Origin: Antedon mediterranea | Taxonomy: Eukaryota > Echinodermata > Crinoidea > Comatulida > Antedonidae | DNA length: 64,000 bases | Reading direction: 5' to 3' | Assembly: GCF_964355755.1 (NCBI RefSeq) | Contig: NC_092676.1 | Coordinates: forward strand, 11,142,288-11,206,287 | The notes under the pieces: generated by a model | Told to the model about the DNA's origin: nothing | What the model saw: only the letters and a program-made list of their open reading frames with translations | Databases searched by the model: none | Program-made: the position numbers and the translations under genes | Shown: piece by piece, positions 41,193 to 51,902 of the stretch | How the letters are laid out: every line of letters begins with the position of its first letter | Position numbering within the stretch: position 1 is the stretch's first letter

Positions 41193-42158
41193 ATGGTCGA
41201 CGTTGTTGATAACGAAGTAATTTTAAATGAGCCTGTCAATCCTCACCCCGTGCCCCACCTAAGACAAACCGATTTCCTTCCCAAAAGATATGACGGTTCC
41301 ATAACCGATCACGACCAATGTAGTGCACATTACTTATCGTTTACCGACTACCTTGAGGCCCACACGTTAGAAAACCCAGTAAACAATGCCCAATTAATTA
41401 ATGTAATAAGTATTTTTAAACGTAGCCTTCAGGGCCAAGCTAGACTCTGGATTGAGGGAAAGCAGTTCGATTCTCTGGAATCCTTAAAAACCCAATTCAT
41501 CAACAGGTTTAGTAAAAACAAATCAATCTATGCGCACATAAGAGAATACGATTCAATTACATACACCACTGGCGACAACGCCGAAAAGCACTTAACCAAA
41601 ATCAAACAAGCCGCAGACAGAATTGGATACGCTGACCAGCAGATAAAGAATAAATTTATTTCGACCCTTCCACCAAAATGTAGAGCAGCTGTAGCCATGT
41701 CCACCCCAATCGATGCCACTATTGAAAATATCGTAAATAGCACACAAAATTACCTTGACCTTTCCGTAGATGATGCCACACGGGAAGTTTCATTCAATAT
41801 CAATAAGGAAACAGATAGGCCTAATAGTCTCGAATCGCTCCAACATGAGATAAATTCTCTCAAGTTAGACATGGCCACAACAAAACGATCCCTTAATGAT
41901 GATACTCGACGCTCACGTTCCCCCACCCGAAATTATATCCCAAGACGAAACCGAAGCCCAAGCCCATACAAACCCCGATTCCAGACCCCACCGACCCCAA
42001 GATATAGACAACCTCCCCCAACCTGTTATTACTGCGGGAAACCAGGCCACATAGCAAGGCACTGCCGACAACAAAACCGCTCTTACGGAAACTATCCCCC
42101 GCCATACCCATACCAACAGTCAAACAATTACTACCCTAGCCACCAGCAGGATTTTTAA
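41193..42158 (+). CDS. gag: Gag polyprotein of the gypsy element
   Basis: 321 codons. The capsid region (about residues 25-190) contains QARLWIEGKQFDSLESLKTQF and LPPKCRAAVAM-type helices of the retrotransposon Gag fold. It is followed by a Glu/Leu-rich heptad stretch (SLESLQHEINSLKLDMATT), an Arg/Pro-rich linker and one zinc knuckle CYYCGKPGHIARHC near the C terminus for RNA binding. The first ATG after the leader (AAAGTATGG) is the start. The frame ends at TTT TAA; pol overlaps it in the -1 frame from 42140. Gag assembles the particle that packages the element's RNA in the cytoplasm. Confidence 0.92.
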   Translation: MVDVVDNEVILNEPVNPHPVPHLRQTDFLPKRYDGSITDHDQCSAHYLSFTDYLEAHTLENPVNNAQLINVISIFKRSLQGQARLWIEGKQFDSLESLKTQFINRFSKNKSIYAHIREYDSITYTTGDNAEKHLTKIKQAADRIGYADQQIKNKFISTLPPKCRAAVAMSTPIDATIENIVNSTQNYLDLSVDDATREVSFNINKETDRPNSLESLQHEINSLKLDMATTKRSLNDDTRRSRSPTRNYIPRRNRSPSPYKPRFQTPPTPRYRQPPPTCYYCGKPGHIARHCRQQNRSYGNYPPPYPYQQSNNYYPSHQQDF

Positions 42159-42165
42159 AAAGGGG
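42140..42165 (+). promoter_or_regulatory. Probable -1 frameshift site at the gag stop
   Basis: Gag ends ...GAT TTT TAA in a run GATTTTTAAAAAGGGG. The pol frame is open from 42140, 19 nt before the end of the gag stop codon, and lies at -1. A Phe tRNA on TTT (42153-42155) can slip back one base and still pair with TTT. No canonical X XXY YYZ heptamer is present, so this would be stop-associated slippage. Confidence 0.5.
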
Positions 42166-45100
42166 ACTAGATGCCGCCTATAATCTGGCCTCCCATACTA
42201 AATACGACAATTTTAAGGCAAAATACTTAGGGAATTCAGATAATATTGATTTGTTACTTAACGACAGAAATTACGTTAAAGGAAATTTACCAGATGGTAG
42301 AAATGTTTTAACTTTATTTGACAGTGGTTCAACTAGAACTATAATCTCACAATCGTACGTTAATTCCTCACTTTATTTATCGCGTTTAAAGCCAGTTAAA
42401 GTGAACACAACTAAATTTAGATTAGGTAACGGTGACTTCTTATATGCCAACCACTTAGTGCAATTCGAATTATTTATCCAAGGACACAAATTTAAAATTT
42501 CAGCATTAATCGTTAAAAATTTGACAGGTATTGACCTGATACTTGGAACCGAAACATTGTCTGAACTCGACGGTACTTTAAATTTTAAGGAAAACACATT
42601 TCGCATTAGACCAAAAATTTTTAGCTTTCGTCCAGTACACAAGATTTTTCTTAAACCCGGTGATACTAAAACAGTTAAATTAAAAGGAAGGGTTCCCGCC
42701 TTTGTACGCAATTCCGATGTCGTTCTACATGCAACCACCCATATTTCAAAACTTTGTCCATCAGACATGTTAGTAAAATTACATAGAGGAGAAACCAACA
42801 TTGATATCACTAACAACACAAACAGAAACGTATCTCTAAATACACATCAACCTATCGCGAGCCTTCACTTAACCAACCTTGTAACAGTTACTAACGACCT
42901 ACCAATTGATAGAATAAAGTTGACCAATGACAACGCAAACAAGTACCCACATTTAGAACGTACAGACCCATTGCTAACTTTAACCGAGGAAGAAATAATT
43001 AGAAAACAAGTTGATTTAACAGACAGCGTTTTAACACATAGAGAAAAAGAAGATTTGTATAAAACCTTACAACAAAACAGAAACGCATTTTCACTTTATG
43101 GTGAACTATCTAGCTGCCCAAACTTCAAAGCTGACATACACCTCTCTAACGATGAACCATTTTTTATTCGCCCATACTTCGCGACAGACAAAGACAAACA
43201 TGTTATTGAGGCCGAATTGAACAAATTAGTCAAATTAGGAATCTTAGCAGTAGGACACCAATCGTATACTTCCCCTGTCCTTCTTGTTTCAAAGAAAAAT
43301 TCAAAAGATAAAAGAGTTGTCACAGACTTTCGCTATCTAAATTCCAGGATAAAACGTATTAATCACCCATTCCCATTATTAGCCGAAACTCTGAAAACAA
43401 TAGGTAACGCTAATGCACAGATTCTTAGCGTAATTGATTTGAAATCAGCGTTCCACTGTGTACCATTAGCCGAACATGCCCAACAATTTACAGGTATAGC
43501 TTCATATCATGGTGGAAAGCATTATTATTATAAGAGATTAGCACAAGGATTAAACGTTTCACCAGGTATATTTCAAGCAAAGATTGACGAAATTTTAAAT
43601 GAAATCCCAAATTCTAGAGAATTCTGTATCGCCCATCATGATGATATTATTTTATTTAGCCAAGACAAATTTGCTCATAAGCAGCACCTTGTTTCCGTTT
43701 TACAAGCCCTACAATTAAATGGTTTTAGAATTTGTCCAAAGAAATGTAAGTTATTCAAGAATAAAGTGCAATATATGGGACACACCATCCTGATTAATTC
43801 TTCAGGACACGCATGTATCACACCATTAGGCGACAGGTGTGCAGCTATCCGAAATTTGCCAGTCCCACGAACCCATAAAGAAACTAAACGATTTATTGGT
43901 GCAGTAAATTATGTATCCCATTTTTTCCCTCAAATACAATCAATTTTACGTCCGTTACACACACTCGCAAGCAAACGCCGAAAATTTTGTTGGTCTACTG
44001 AACACCAGAAAGCATTTGACGAAATTAAACAATTAATGGTTAAACCACCTACTCTTCAAATGCCTAGAAAAGAAGGTAGATTTACGCTATATAGCGACAC
44101 TTCAAGAACCGCAACAGGTTCATATTTAACACAAACAGTAAACGGTAAAGAACACATAATAGGTTATTATTCCAAAATCTTACCACAAGCCTGTCAACGA
44201 TATAGCGTCACAGAATTAGAGTTATTTGGACTTTACATTAACGTTTCAGCATTTCGACATTTACTAAAGGGTTGCGAATTTGATGCATTCGTAGACCACT
44301 CAGCAATTGTACAAATTTGGAATTCAAAAGATCAGCCATGTACACCCCGTTTACAGAAGCTAATATTACGATTGTCCGGATACATTTTCCAAATTGGTTA
44401 TAAGAAAGGAACTGAATTAGTTCTAGCAGATTTTCTCTCCCGTGCCCCTCGTGACGACGATTCCGAAATTGATCAAGTTGTACCCATTGCATTTAATATT
44501 ACAGAAACTGAATCTCTTAACCCGATTACAAACACATCTACTAGCAGACCAGTAACAAGGTCATACGCCAAGAAAATGGGAATAAATATACCTGACCTAC
44601 ATAAACCCAAACCAGTACAAACGCCCGTCATTAATCAAAATCCAGTGACAACAAACACGCGACCTACACCTCAACCTACCACTACACCACAGATAATCAC
44701 GAGACAACAAACAAACGCACATCGATCACCGCCTATCATAACGCCACCTATCGTAACACCACCCCCAATACGTAATGTAAACATTCGACAACCTCCAGAG
44801 AAACGACTAATAGACAAAAATAAGAAAAGCAAAGATACTACACATCGAAATGTACCAGTTGAATTGTATACATCGCCCAAACCACTAGTACCAAACATAA
44901 CTGAATTTAAGTCAGCACACATCCCAAAACAACAAGACTTGGATAGATTAATGGATGTTATTCAAAGAAAGATAATTAGAGATTATAACCTCCCAGTAGA
45001 TGTTAAACAATTACGTGTTGAACAAGAAACTTCACCATTTTTTAAGCCAGTTTACGATTATTTAGTTCATGATATCCTTCCAGCTGATAAGAAAGCAGCT

Positions 45101-46864
45101 CGTGCAGTTCAGAATAAGTCAGAGCAGTACATATTGTGCAACGGTTTACTATTCCGTTTATTTTTCCAAGATAAAGGTGGAGAATTTGTATTGCAATTAG
45201 CTGTTCCTGAAAACTTAGCAGAGACTGTTATTTCTCAGTATCACGACAATTTGTTAAGTAGCCACCAAGGTACGATGCGTACTTACCTTACTATTAGGAA
45301 ATTATTTTACATGCCCCTTATGTTTGAGAAAGTCAACAATTATACCCAAGCGTGTCTTAGATGTCAACAATTTCGTCCCAAAACCGATAAATTACGTCCT
45401 TTACACGATCGAGTACCAGCAACTTACCGTCCCTTTCATACACTCAGTCTAGATTTTAAGAGTATGCCAACATCACCTTCAGGTTTTAAACATATTATGG
45501 TAGTATGTGATGAGATAACTAGATTTTTGATTTGTGTACCTTTGAAATCCATTGATGCCGAAACAATTTGTGAAGCACTAATTCAAAAGGTCATCAGTAT
45601 TTTTGGACCCCCATCTCGTCTTATTTCAGATGCAGCAACCTCCCTTACAGGAAAATTATTAACACTATTATGTAACACCCTTAATATTGATAGGAAAATC
45701 ATCAGCGTCCACAATCACGGTAGTTTACAAGTTGAACGTCATATCCGCACCGTATCGGACCTGTTAAAGGTCAACCTTAACCAATTCGGAACAGATTGGG
45801 TTAGATTTGTATCAACAACATGTTATGCTTATAACTCGTTTTCATCCCCACATCTAGGAAACCACTCCCCTTACGAATTAGTTTTTGGCCGCCAACCTCC
45901 AAGTTTGACCTCATTAGCATTTAACCCTATTTCAGGATTGTCTCATTCCTATGAAGAATACTTTGAACATCTCAAGAAGAAATTTCAAAACATTTCACAG
46001 ACAATGCTACAATTACAGCGAACACAACAAAACGTCCAACACTCAAAAATTTCCCAACGCTTAGAAAAAAGTCCAATTTACTCAGTAGGACAACTCGTAT
46101 ATTTATACAAGCCAACATCATCATCACTAACAGCAAATTCAAAGAAAATCGCCGCAGAATGGGTCGGACCATTAGTAATTCATGAAGTACTAGACAGAAC
46201 ACACTACATCCTAGCGACGATTAAAGGAGAAATACTTCGCGACGTATTCAATTATAACAGACTGAAACCCTGTTTTATGAGAACACCCAAAGAACGCAAA
46301 AATTTTACACATCTCCAAAAACTTAAACAATTGTTGAATGAACCAACTGATGATAATAACGATAAAATCCAAAACACCATTAATGTAGTAAATGACGAAA
46401 TCAATGTTGAATTTGTAGACGAACATGATAGGACACCCACCCGATTGCAATCAGATACCCTTACACATCCAACTAAGATAGAACCCCTTAACTTGCAACC
46501 TTACATTGATTGTGTAGAGAATAACATGGGATTAGCAGCTCCATTCCAAATGAAAGAAGAACAAATTAAGGAACAAACTAATTTAATTATGACAGCACCT
46601 AATGATTCAAATATGACATTAAACCGAGGTAGATTTAAAGCAGGACATTTCCAAGTTTTAGTTTCATATTCTAAACCGACTTCAGCCAAACGTAACACTG
46701 ATGAAACAAAACACGAATCTAATGATCGCAAATTTTGGTGGAATATTGACAGATATAACGATACAGATAAATTGATTAAAGAGATCATTAATGATAAACA
46801 GATACCGATAAGTGGATCGCCAAAACGATTCATAAAACGTTTGTATAATGCAACGAATTACTGA
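42140..46864 (+). CDS. pol: Pol polyprotein: protease, RT, RNase H, integrase (HHDD variant RT)
   Basis: Open without a stop from 42140 to 46864 (~1570 codons). Protease: LTLFDSGSTRTII (42311-42350). RT: SPVLLVSKKNSKDKRVV, LSVIDLKSAFHCVPL, LAQGLNVSPGIFQ and CIAHHDDIILFS at 43625-43660. The usual Tyr/Phe before xDD is His, an unusual catalytic box. RNase H: FTLYSDTSRTATG, AFVDHSAIVQIW and ADFLSRAP (to ~44450). A ~150-residue Thr/Pro-rich linker follows. Integrase: HHCC finger (YHDNLLSSHQG, ACLRCQ), then LDFKSM, ISDAATSL and QVERHIRT as the DDE triad, ending near VFGRQPP (~45900). The remaining ~320 residues comprise the integrase C-terminal domain (VGPLVIHEVLDRTHYIL) and an acidic tail with no known match. 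Translation presumably requires the frameshift at 42153. Confidence 0.92.
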   Translation, partial: PPAGFLKRGLDAAYNLASHTKYDNFKAKYLGNSDNIDLLLNDRNYVKGNLPDGRNVLTLFDSGSTRTIISQSYVNSSLYLSRLKPVKVNTTKFRLGNGDFLYANHLVQFELFIQGHKFKISALIVKNLTGIDLILGTETLSELDGTLNFKENTFRIRPKIFSFRPVHKIFLKPGDTKTVKLKGRVPAFVRNSDVVLHATTHISKLCPSDMLVKLHRGETNIDITNNTNRNVSLNTHQPIASLHLTNLVTVTNDLPIDRIKLTNDNANKYPHLERTDPLLTLTEEEIIRKQVDLTDSVLTHREKEDLYKTLQQNRNAFSLYGELSSCPNFKADIHLSNDEPFFIRPYFATDKDKHVIEAELNKLVKLGILAVGHQSYTSPVLLVSKKNSKDKRVVTDFRYLNSRIKRINHPFPLLAETLKTIGNANAQILSVIDLKSAFHCVPLAEHAQQFTGIASYHGGKHYYYKRLAQGLNVSPGIFQAKIDEILNEIPNSREFCIAHHDDIILFSQDKFAHKQHLVSVLQALQLNGFRICPKKCKLFKNKVQYMGHTILINSSGHACITPLGDRCAAIRNLPVPRTHKETKRFIGAVNYVSHFFPQIQSILRPLHTLASKRRKFCWSTEHQKAFDEIKQLMVKPPTLQMPRKEGRFTLYSDTSRTATGSYLTQTVNGKEHIIGYYSKILPQACQRYSVTELELFGLYINVSAFRHLLKGCEFDAFVDHSAIVQIWNSKDQPCTPRLQKLILRLSGYIFQIGYKKGTELVLADFLSRAPRDDDSEIDQVVPIAFNITETESLNPITNTSTSRPVTRSYAKKMGINIPDLHKPKPVQTPVINQNPVTTNTRPTPQPTTTPQIITRQQTNAHRSPPIITPPIVTPPPIRNVNIRQPPEKRLIDKNKKSKDTTHRNVPVELYTSPKPLVPNITEFKSAHIPKQQDLDRLMDVIQRKIIRDYNLPVDVKQLRVEQETSPFFKPVYDYLVHDILPADKKAARAVQNKSEQYILCNGLLFRLFFQDKGGEFVLQLAVPENLAETVISQYHDNLLSSHQGTMRTYLTIRKLFYMPLMFEKVNNYTQACLRCQQFRPKTDKLRPLHDRVPATYRPFHTLSLDFKSMPTSPSGFKHIMVVCDEITRFLICVPLKSIDAETICEALIQKVISIFGPPSRLISDAATSLTGKLLTLLCNTLNIDRKIISVHNHGSLQVERHIRTVSDLLKVNLNQFGTDWVRFVSTTCYAYNSFSSPHLGNHSPYELVFGRQPPSLTSLAFNPISGLSHSYEEYFEHLKKKFQNISQTMLQLQRTQQNVQHSKISQRLEKSPIYSVGQLVYLYKPTSSSLTANSKKIAAEWVGPLVIHEVLDRTHYILATIKGEILRDVFNYNRLKPCFMRTPKERKNFTHLQKLKQLLNEPTDDNNDKIQNTINVVNDEINVEFVDEHDRTPTRLQSDTLTHPTKIEPLNLQPYIDCVENNMGLAAPFQMKEEQIKEQTNLIMTAPNDSNMTLNRGRFKAGHFQVLVSYSKPTSAKRNTDETKHESNDRKFWWNIDRYNDTDKLIKEIINDKQIPISGSPKRFIKRLYNATNY

Positions 46865-47745
46865 TTTAATTTTTTTTGCAAGATTTTTTTAAATTACGAC
46901 ATTTGCTAAATTAGTGATAGCATAGTCTACGTATTTGATGAGATTTGTTTAGTAATGATGTGATTTCAGTTAAAAGAGAATTGAAATTATGATTAAGTAT
47001 TGATTTTGTAACGAGTTTGATAATGATTAATTTTGAATTTTGAATGATCGATATATTGAGATATTAAAAGGAACGACAATCATTTTGTAACAAATATTTT
47101 GTTTAACCTTTGAGTCGTTAATCTCAAGCATTAATTAATTGATATACAATAACAGGAGATTTTCTTAGTACTTTTAATTGTAATTTTTTTTGACATTGAG
47201 TACAAAGGTCGAATTTGCCGACCGATTGAAATCATAATTACCTGTGAATATAAATGCTTAAATCGATAAAGTTGTGACGATAACGATATATTGTGGATAA
47301 GTTTGTGTCAACGGGACACACACATTTGTTTCTTTAAAGTTTTAAGTGATTAAGTTTGATATTTTGATTCTAGGCTAATCAGCCACAGTTTCTTGAGTTT
47401 TATGTTTTAATTTGATGATTTATGTTTGAAGACCATTAGAACGCGATAAGTTGTCGCACGAATTTGATGTATGTTCAATGTAACATACTATTTTTTTAAG
47501 TTTTGTATTTTTATTTTTAACTGATTTATGTTTGATTTACGCGAATTTTATACCAAATTCATTTTTGATTTTAATTTTTTTTAAGAGAGAGAAGAGAGAG
47601 AGTGAAAGTGATAAGGTTACACTTCAGAGTCAATGGTTTTGGCTAACTCAATTTTTGCATATATGTATAATGTTTTTTTTCTTTTATATAACTTTAATTT
47701 TGCATGCCACTATTATAACCATTTTTATATGTTAAATAGATTAGA
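46865..47745 (+). other. 3' non-coding region of the gypsy element
   Basis: About 880 bp of AT-rich sequence without a coding frame between pol and the polypurine tract. No envelope gene. A GAGA-rich run AAGAGAGAGAAGAGAGAGAG lies near 47584. Confidence 0.75.
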
Positions 47746-47768
47746 AAAAAAAAAGGGAAACAGAGGGA
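47746..47768 (+). other. Polypurine tract of the gypsy element
   Basis: AAAAAAAAGGGAAACAGAGG then GA directly precedes the TG of the 3' LTR, apart from one C an uninterrupted purine run. Confidence 0.8.
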
Positions 47769-48382
47769 TGTGATATAAAGATATACTTTTATATTTAAGA
47801 AATTGACCTTTGTATCGGAATTTAAGTAGGTTCACAAACTTGACCCAGAAAGTCCAAAGGAGAGTTTGTCCAGATGTTTTAATGACCATTTAGTTTATAA
47901 TAGAATCCCTAAAGAAAACACTTAGCTTAATTTTGTGACTTTCCCATCGTTAAACCAGGAGTGATCGACACTATTTAAGTACAGATTTGACAGTGTCATC
48001 CATCACAGAAATACCTTATTATACCGTTAATCACTCCCACTTAAACACCCCTGGATCAACTTAGGACCAATCGTTACCCTCACAGATGATGTAATGACAT
48101 TATGCAAATGAACTGAGCCAATATACTCCCAAGTTTCAGAAGGGCCTAGAGACACCTTACAGCCACCTCACGGAGCACACACCTTACAGCCACTTCTCCA
48201 GAAGCAGACTAACACACTTCACACCTCACCGACAGCATCATTGATCCTCCGCGTTCCTTATCTATACTTATAGTTGTATATTGTACTGAAGTATTATACT
48301 GAATAAATAATATATGTGTTACGACAGTCAAGCGAGTTAGAGTCTTTCATTAGTACCTCAACAACCCAAACATTATATTACA
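47769..48382 (+). repeat. 3' LTR of the gypsy element
   Basis: Starts TGTGATATAAAGATATAC and ends ACATTATATTACA. It is followed by ATAT, matching the four bases before the 5' LTR. Confidence 0.92.
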
Positions 48383-48540
48383 ATATTTAGCTCTCATAGT
48401 GTATTATGATGCACGAGCACATATAGCGCATCTCGGAGGGTTAAGTCGAGTCGCAACAAAATTGATGAAACGCGTAATAGTTTTGCGGTAATGATTATTC
48501 ATTCATAAAGGTTATGAAATAATTAATTTAAACAAGTTAT

Positions 48541-48820
48541 TACAAAGTGATACAGCAGTTATTACAAAGAGTGACAGCTTTTGTTATTACAAAGTGCGAC
48601 TGGCAGTTATTACAAAGTGCGACAGCTCGATTGTTACAAAGTGCTACAGCAGTTATTACAAAGTGCGACAGGTTATTACAAAGTGAGAAAGTTTTGTTAC
48701 AAAATGCGACAGGTATTACAAAGTGCGACAGGTTATTACAAAGTGAGAAAGTTTTGTTACAAAGTGCGACAGGTATTACAAAGTGCGACAGGTATATTAC
48801 AAAGTGCGACAGTACAAACG
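48541..48820 (+). repeat. Minisatellite of TTATTACAAAGTGCGACAGG units
   Basis: About fourteen units of 16-24 bp with variants (GTGAGAAAGTTTTG, GTGCTACAGCAG). A ~60 bp higher-order unit is repeated exactly or nearly so at 48664-48723 and 48724-48783. No inverted partner is found in the window, unlike the other short-unit arrays. The open frames (repeating YYKVRQ or LLQSAT) are repeat translations. 48383-48540 and 48821-49060 are unremarkable. Confidence 0.85.
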
Positions 48821-49189
48821 TTAAATATATATTTCATAAGACCAGTTAAGATTGAATCAGATCGAAGTTGTTTAAATAAATATTGTAGCTTTGTTTTCTT
48901 TTATTTATTATTTAATTTTTTTTTTCTTTTTCGTATTTAATGTTATACCTTGGGGTGGGTCAAATTTAAAGTCTTTATGACACATGATTACTTCATTGTA
49001 TTTATTATCCTGTACGTTATTATAATGTGGAAATCAATTAAATTAAAATAAATTATTCCAACTTTTTCTAGCCGTTTAGTCCATAAGGACATTGAAGTGC
49101 CGTGAGATAAGAGAAGACTTTCCAATTATCAATGACAATGAATGAAAGAAATATTGTTGTCAGGAAAAAGAAATGGATTTTGTAAAGTA

Positions 49190-50460
49190 ATGAGTATTAC
49201 TAAGAAACTATGGGGAAGAATTGTATCAGGATAATACATGATGGGCCGAGAAATTTACCTGATGTAGAAGAAATAGTGTTTGAAAAAATAAGTGAATACA
49301 AGAGGGGAGAAAGAAGGAAGAATAATCTTATTTTTATTGAATTGAGGAATCCCAAAGTAAAAACCCAGACACAAGAAAACAGGACGACACAGATCAGTTG
49401 AATGAGACCTTGCGTCGCAAATTAGATGTAGGCCTACAGAAGTACGAAGTTAAAGCAGTTTACTGACTTGGGAAAAGAGATTCAGAAAAATGCAGACCGT
49501 TGAAAGTAGTGATGGATCAAGTCAGTACATGTTATGAAGTCTTAACAAAACTGAGAAATATAAAGCACTTAGAATGGAACTTAAAGAGAGATTAGATAGT
49601 GGAGAAAAAAATCTCGGAATTAGAAACTATAAAATAGTTCATCGTAGTTTTCGGACCACTGACAGAGCCGAGTAGAAGAAATTTAAATCTACAGAAAAAT
49701 TTAAGTTTTAATGTTTCAAGTACCACAAACAGTTCTGAGGGGAAAAAACAGACCTCAACTCTCATAAATCACAAAACCGTCAAGAAAAAATAAATACTAT
49801 TTTTGTTAAAGAAATATCATTTAATGAAAAGAGAAAAAGAAATAGTAACATTACATTTATGTATACAAACTGCGACTCAATTTTAAACAAGAGAGATGAA
49901 TTTAAGTCCAGATATAATTTTGCTAACCGAAATATTGCCCAAACACTCTCTGTACCAAGTAAAAAAAAATTAATTGGATATTGAAAAGTATAATTTGTTT
50001 TATTCTGAGAATAAAAGTTATTTATTAGTTTCTGTTATTGACTTTGAGAGCGATTTTGAAGAATCACTGTGATGGCAGTCAAAGAATGGTAATCGGTTGC
50101 ATGTACAGAAGCCCCAACAGCACCATGGAAAATAATTTAAAAATTAGAGAGCAATTTGGCAGAGTGAATATGATCAAATGTGATTACTTAATTTTGGCCG
50201 GTGACTTCAATTTTGGTAACGTTTGTTGGCCAGACGAGAAAATTTATTAAGGCGAAAAGATTGAAAGTCAACGTTTTCTTGATATTATTAAAGATCTGTT
50301 CTGGTACCAGCACATTACAGTACCCACTCGATCTGGCCAATAACCAAGTCTATATGATCTAATTTTTTCCAAAAATGCAGATGATGTAGAAGATATAAAT
50401 ATTAAACCACCTTTAGGGAAAAGTGACCACGCAATTGTTACCTTTAAAGTGTAAGTTGAG
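49190..50460 (+). pseudogene. CR1-like LINE remnant: ORF1 end and endonuclease
   Basis: 49210-49401 encodes ISEYKRGERRKNNLIFIELR, similar to the end of LINE ORF1. Further on, in broken frames: ITFMYTNCDSILNKRDEF (about 49850-49905), VIGCMYRSPNSTMENN and DYLILAGDFNFGNVCWPD (50038-50250, the apurinic-endonuclease GDFN box), then FLDIIKDLFWYQHITVPTR and LYDLIF...GKSDHAIVTF (to 50450, the closing SDH box). The RT is missing. Frameshifts and stops between all blocks show an old copy. Confidence 0.65.
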
Positions 50461-51900
50461 GGTCAGGAAAGAAGGGAACATGTGGTGGCTCGAAACTATT
50501 ATAGGGTAGAGTATGATAATAATGAGGCAAGCTTAAATAAACCAGACGTTAAACATTTTTATGAAATAATGGCCGCCATTTTTGAAAAAATATTTTAAGT
50601 TTATGACATTAAAAGATGTTATGGAGATAGAAATTCAATCATAAAAGTAACAACAAATGTTCAAATAATATTTCACATCATTTATGTAATGGAACAAGCC
50701 AAAATGGCCGCCATTATGCCCAAAATGGCTGCCATTTTATCTAAAACTAGATGGCACGCTCGCTTCGCTCGCGTACCATCTAGGGGTGCTCACAGATGGT
50801 TCTCGAATACAGTAGAATCCACGGACGGGGACTTTTTTGGGACACTAAACAAAAACGGAAGTGTCCCCCTAATTGGGGTATTCAGAAATAGAGACAACAA
50901 AACCAATACTGGATTCCATAAAGGACAATTAATTTATGTGGATTAAAGAAATTAGGGAGAAATGGAAATGTATGTACGGGAATTGGGCGGCAGCACGTGG
51001 TGGTGGTGATGGAACCGCAGTAATAAAGTTGATTGTATTTATATATTATAAGAACCAAACTAAATAAATAGACCTAGACATTCTGCGAAATGGAAATCGG
51101 AAATTCAAGCTCCTATTCAGTGAAAAATTAAACTGTAGTCTACCTAAATATTTAGGGCAAATCATCGGTTGTGGTGTTGAACTTCCTGTAAACATTTGTG
51201 TGAACCAAACTGGGTCGAATTTCTGTCATGAGTACTGATTTGTTGGCCTGTGATTTATGACGCCTAAGGGATCTATCTAGACTTATTTTTTAGAATAATG
51301 TACGTACCTGTCAGATACAATTGTCTTGTGTCGTATAATAAATAAGTACTGTAATAGTTACTGAAGTTACTATTACAATCTCGTCAATGAAAACACGAAA
51401 ATGTATATGCACTTACTTATGAAAACGTATACAGTATTATACTCAGTTATTGAAACAGTAGGTTTAAAAAAGTTTCGTTTGTCTGTAAAATGATGTAATC
51501 AAGCTGTTTACATGAGTCTTAATTTATAAGCACATCAATAATAAAATAGTTTATCTATCCTGTAATTGCCGAGATTATGGTCGCTGTTGAATGAAATAAA
51601 GCCAATTGGTACTAATTTGTACAGAAACGTTTTCGCGGCCGAAGGGTGTAACCTAAATTCGTTGTATTATTATTATCGTCTAGAACTAACTGTAACTACA
51701 TAGAAAGTAGGGTATCATAAATTTGGCCTTAGCACTCGGGGGAGTGGCTAAGATGAAGTCCGTGGGACTACTAAATATAAATTGTAATGAACCTCGAGGG
51801 ACATAAATAGGAATATTTCATGTTTCATTATCAATGTATAATAAATGGAAACTGTTTACCGATTCAAATAATAGAAATTGGTTTTTAACATTTTCCGAAC
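50461..51900. other. Non-coding region with GGCCGCCAT and CGCTCGCTTCGC motifs
   Basis: 50565-50745 contains AATGGCCGCCATTTTTG and AAAATGGCCGCCATTATG, aligned with 53440-53640 (both share AATATTTCACATCATT and AACAAGCCAAAATGGCCGCC). 50754-50796 repeats the block at 37160. The rest is AT-rich and shows no gene. Confidence 0.5.
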
Positions 51901-51902
51901 CT

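Larger units (their letters stand above)
39861..48382 (+). mobile_element. Young, apparently complete Ty3/gypsy LTR retrotransposon
   Basis: LTRs at 39861-40470 (610 bp) and 47769-48382 (614 bp) differ by two substitutions and one 4 bp indel by eye. Both have TG...CA ends. ATAT flanks both sides (39857-39860 and 48383-48386), a 4 bp target duplication. Inside: primer site, 0.7 kb leader, gag, pol in a -1 frame, a 0.9 kb 3' non-coding region and a polypurine tract. Domain order protease-RT-RNase H-integrase is standard gypsy. Near-identical LTRs and unbroken frames show recent insertion. Confidence 0.93.

Noticed and set aside
41893-42123. Antisense open frames in gag and pol of the gypsy element
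   Set aside because: Shadows of the sense frames with no domains of their own.
48547-48940. Overlapping frames with YYKVRQ / LLQSAT repeats
   Set aside because: Minisatellite translation only.
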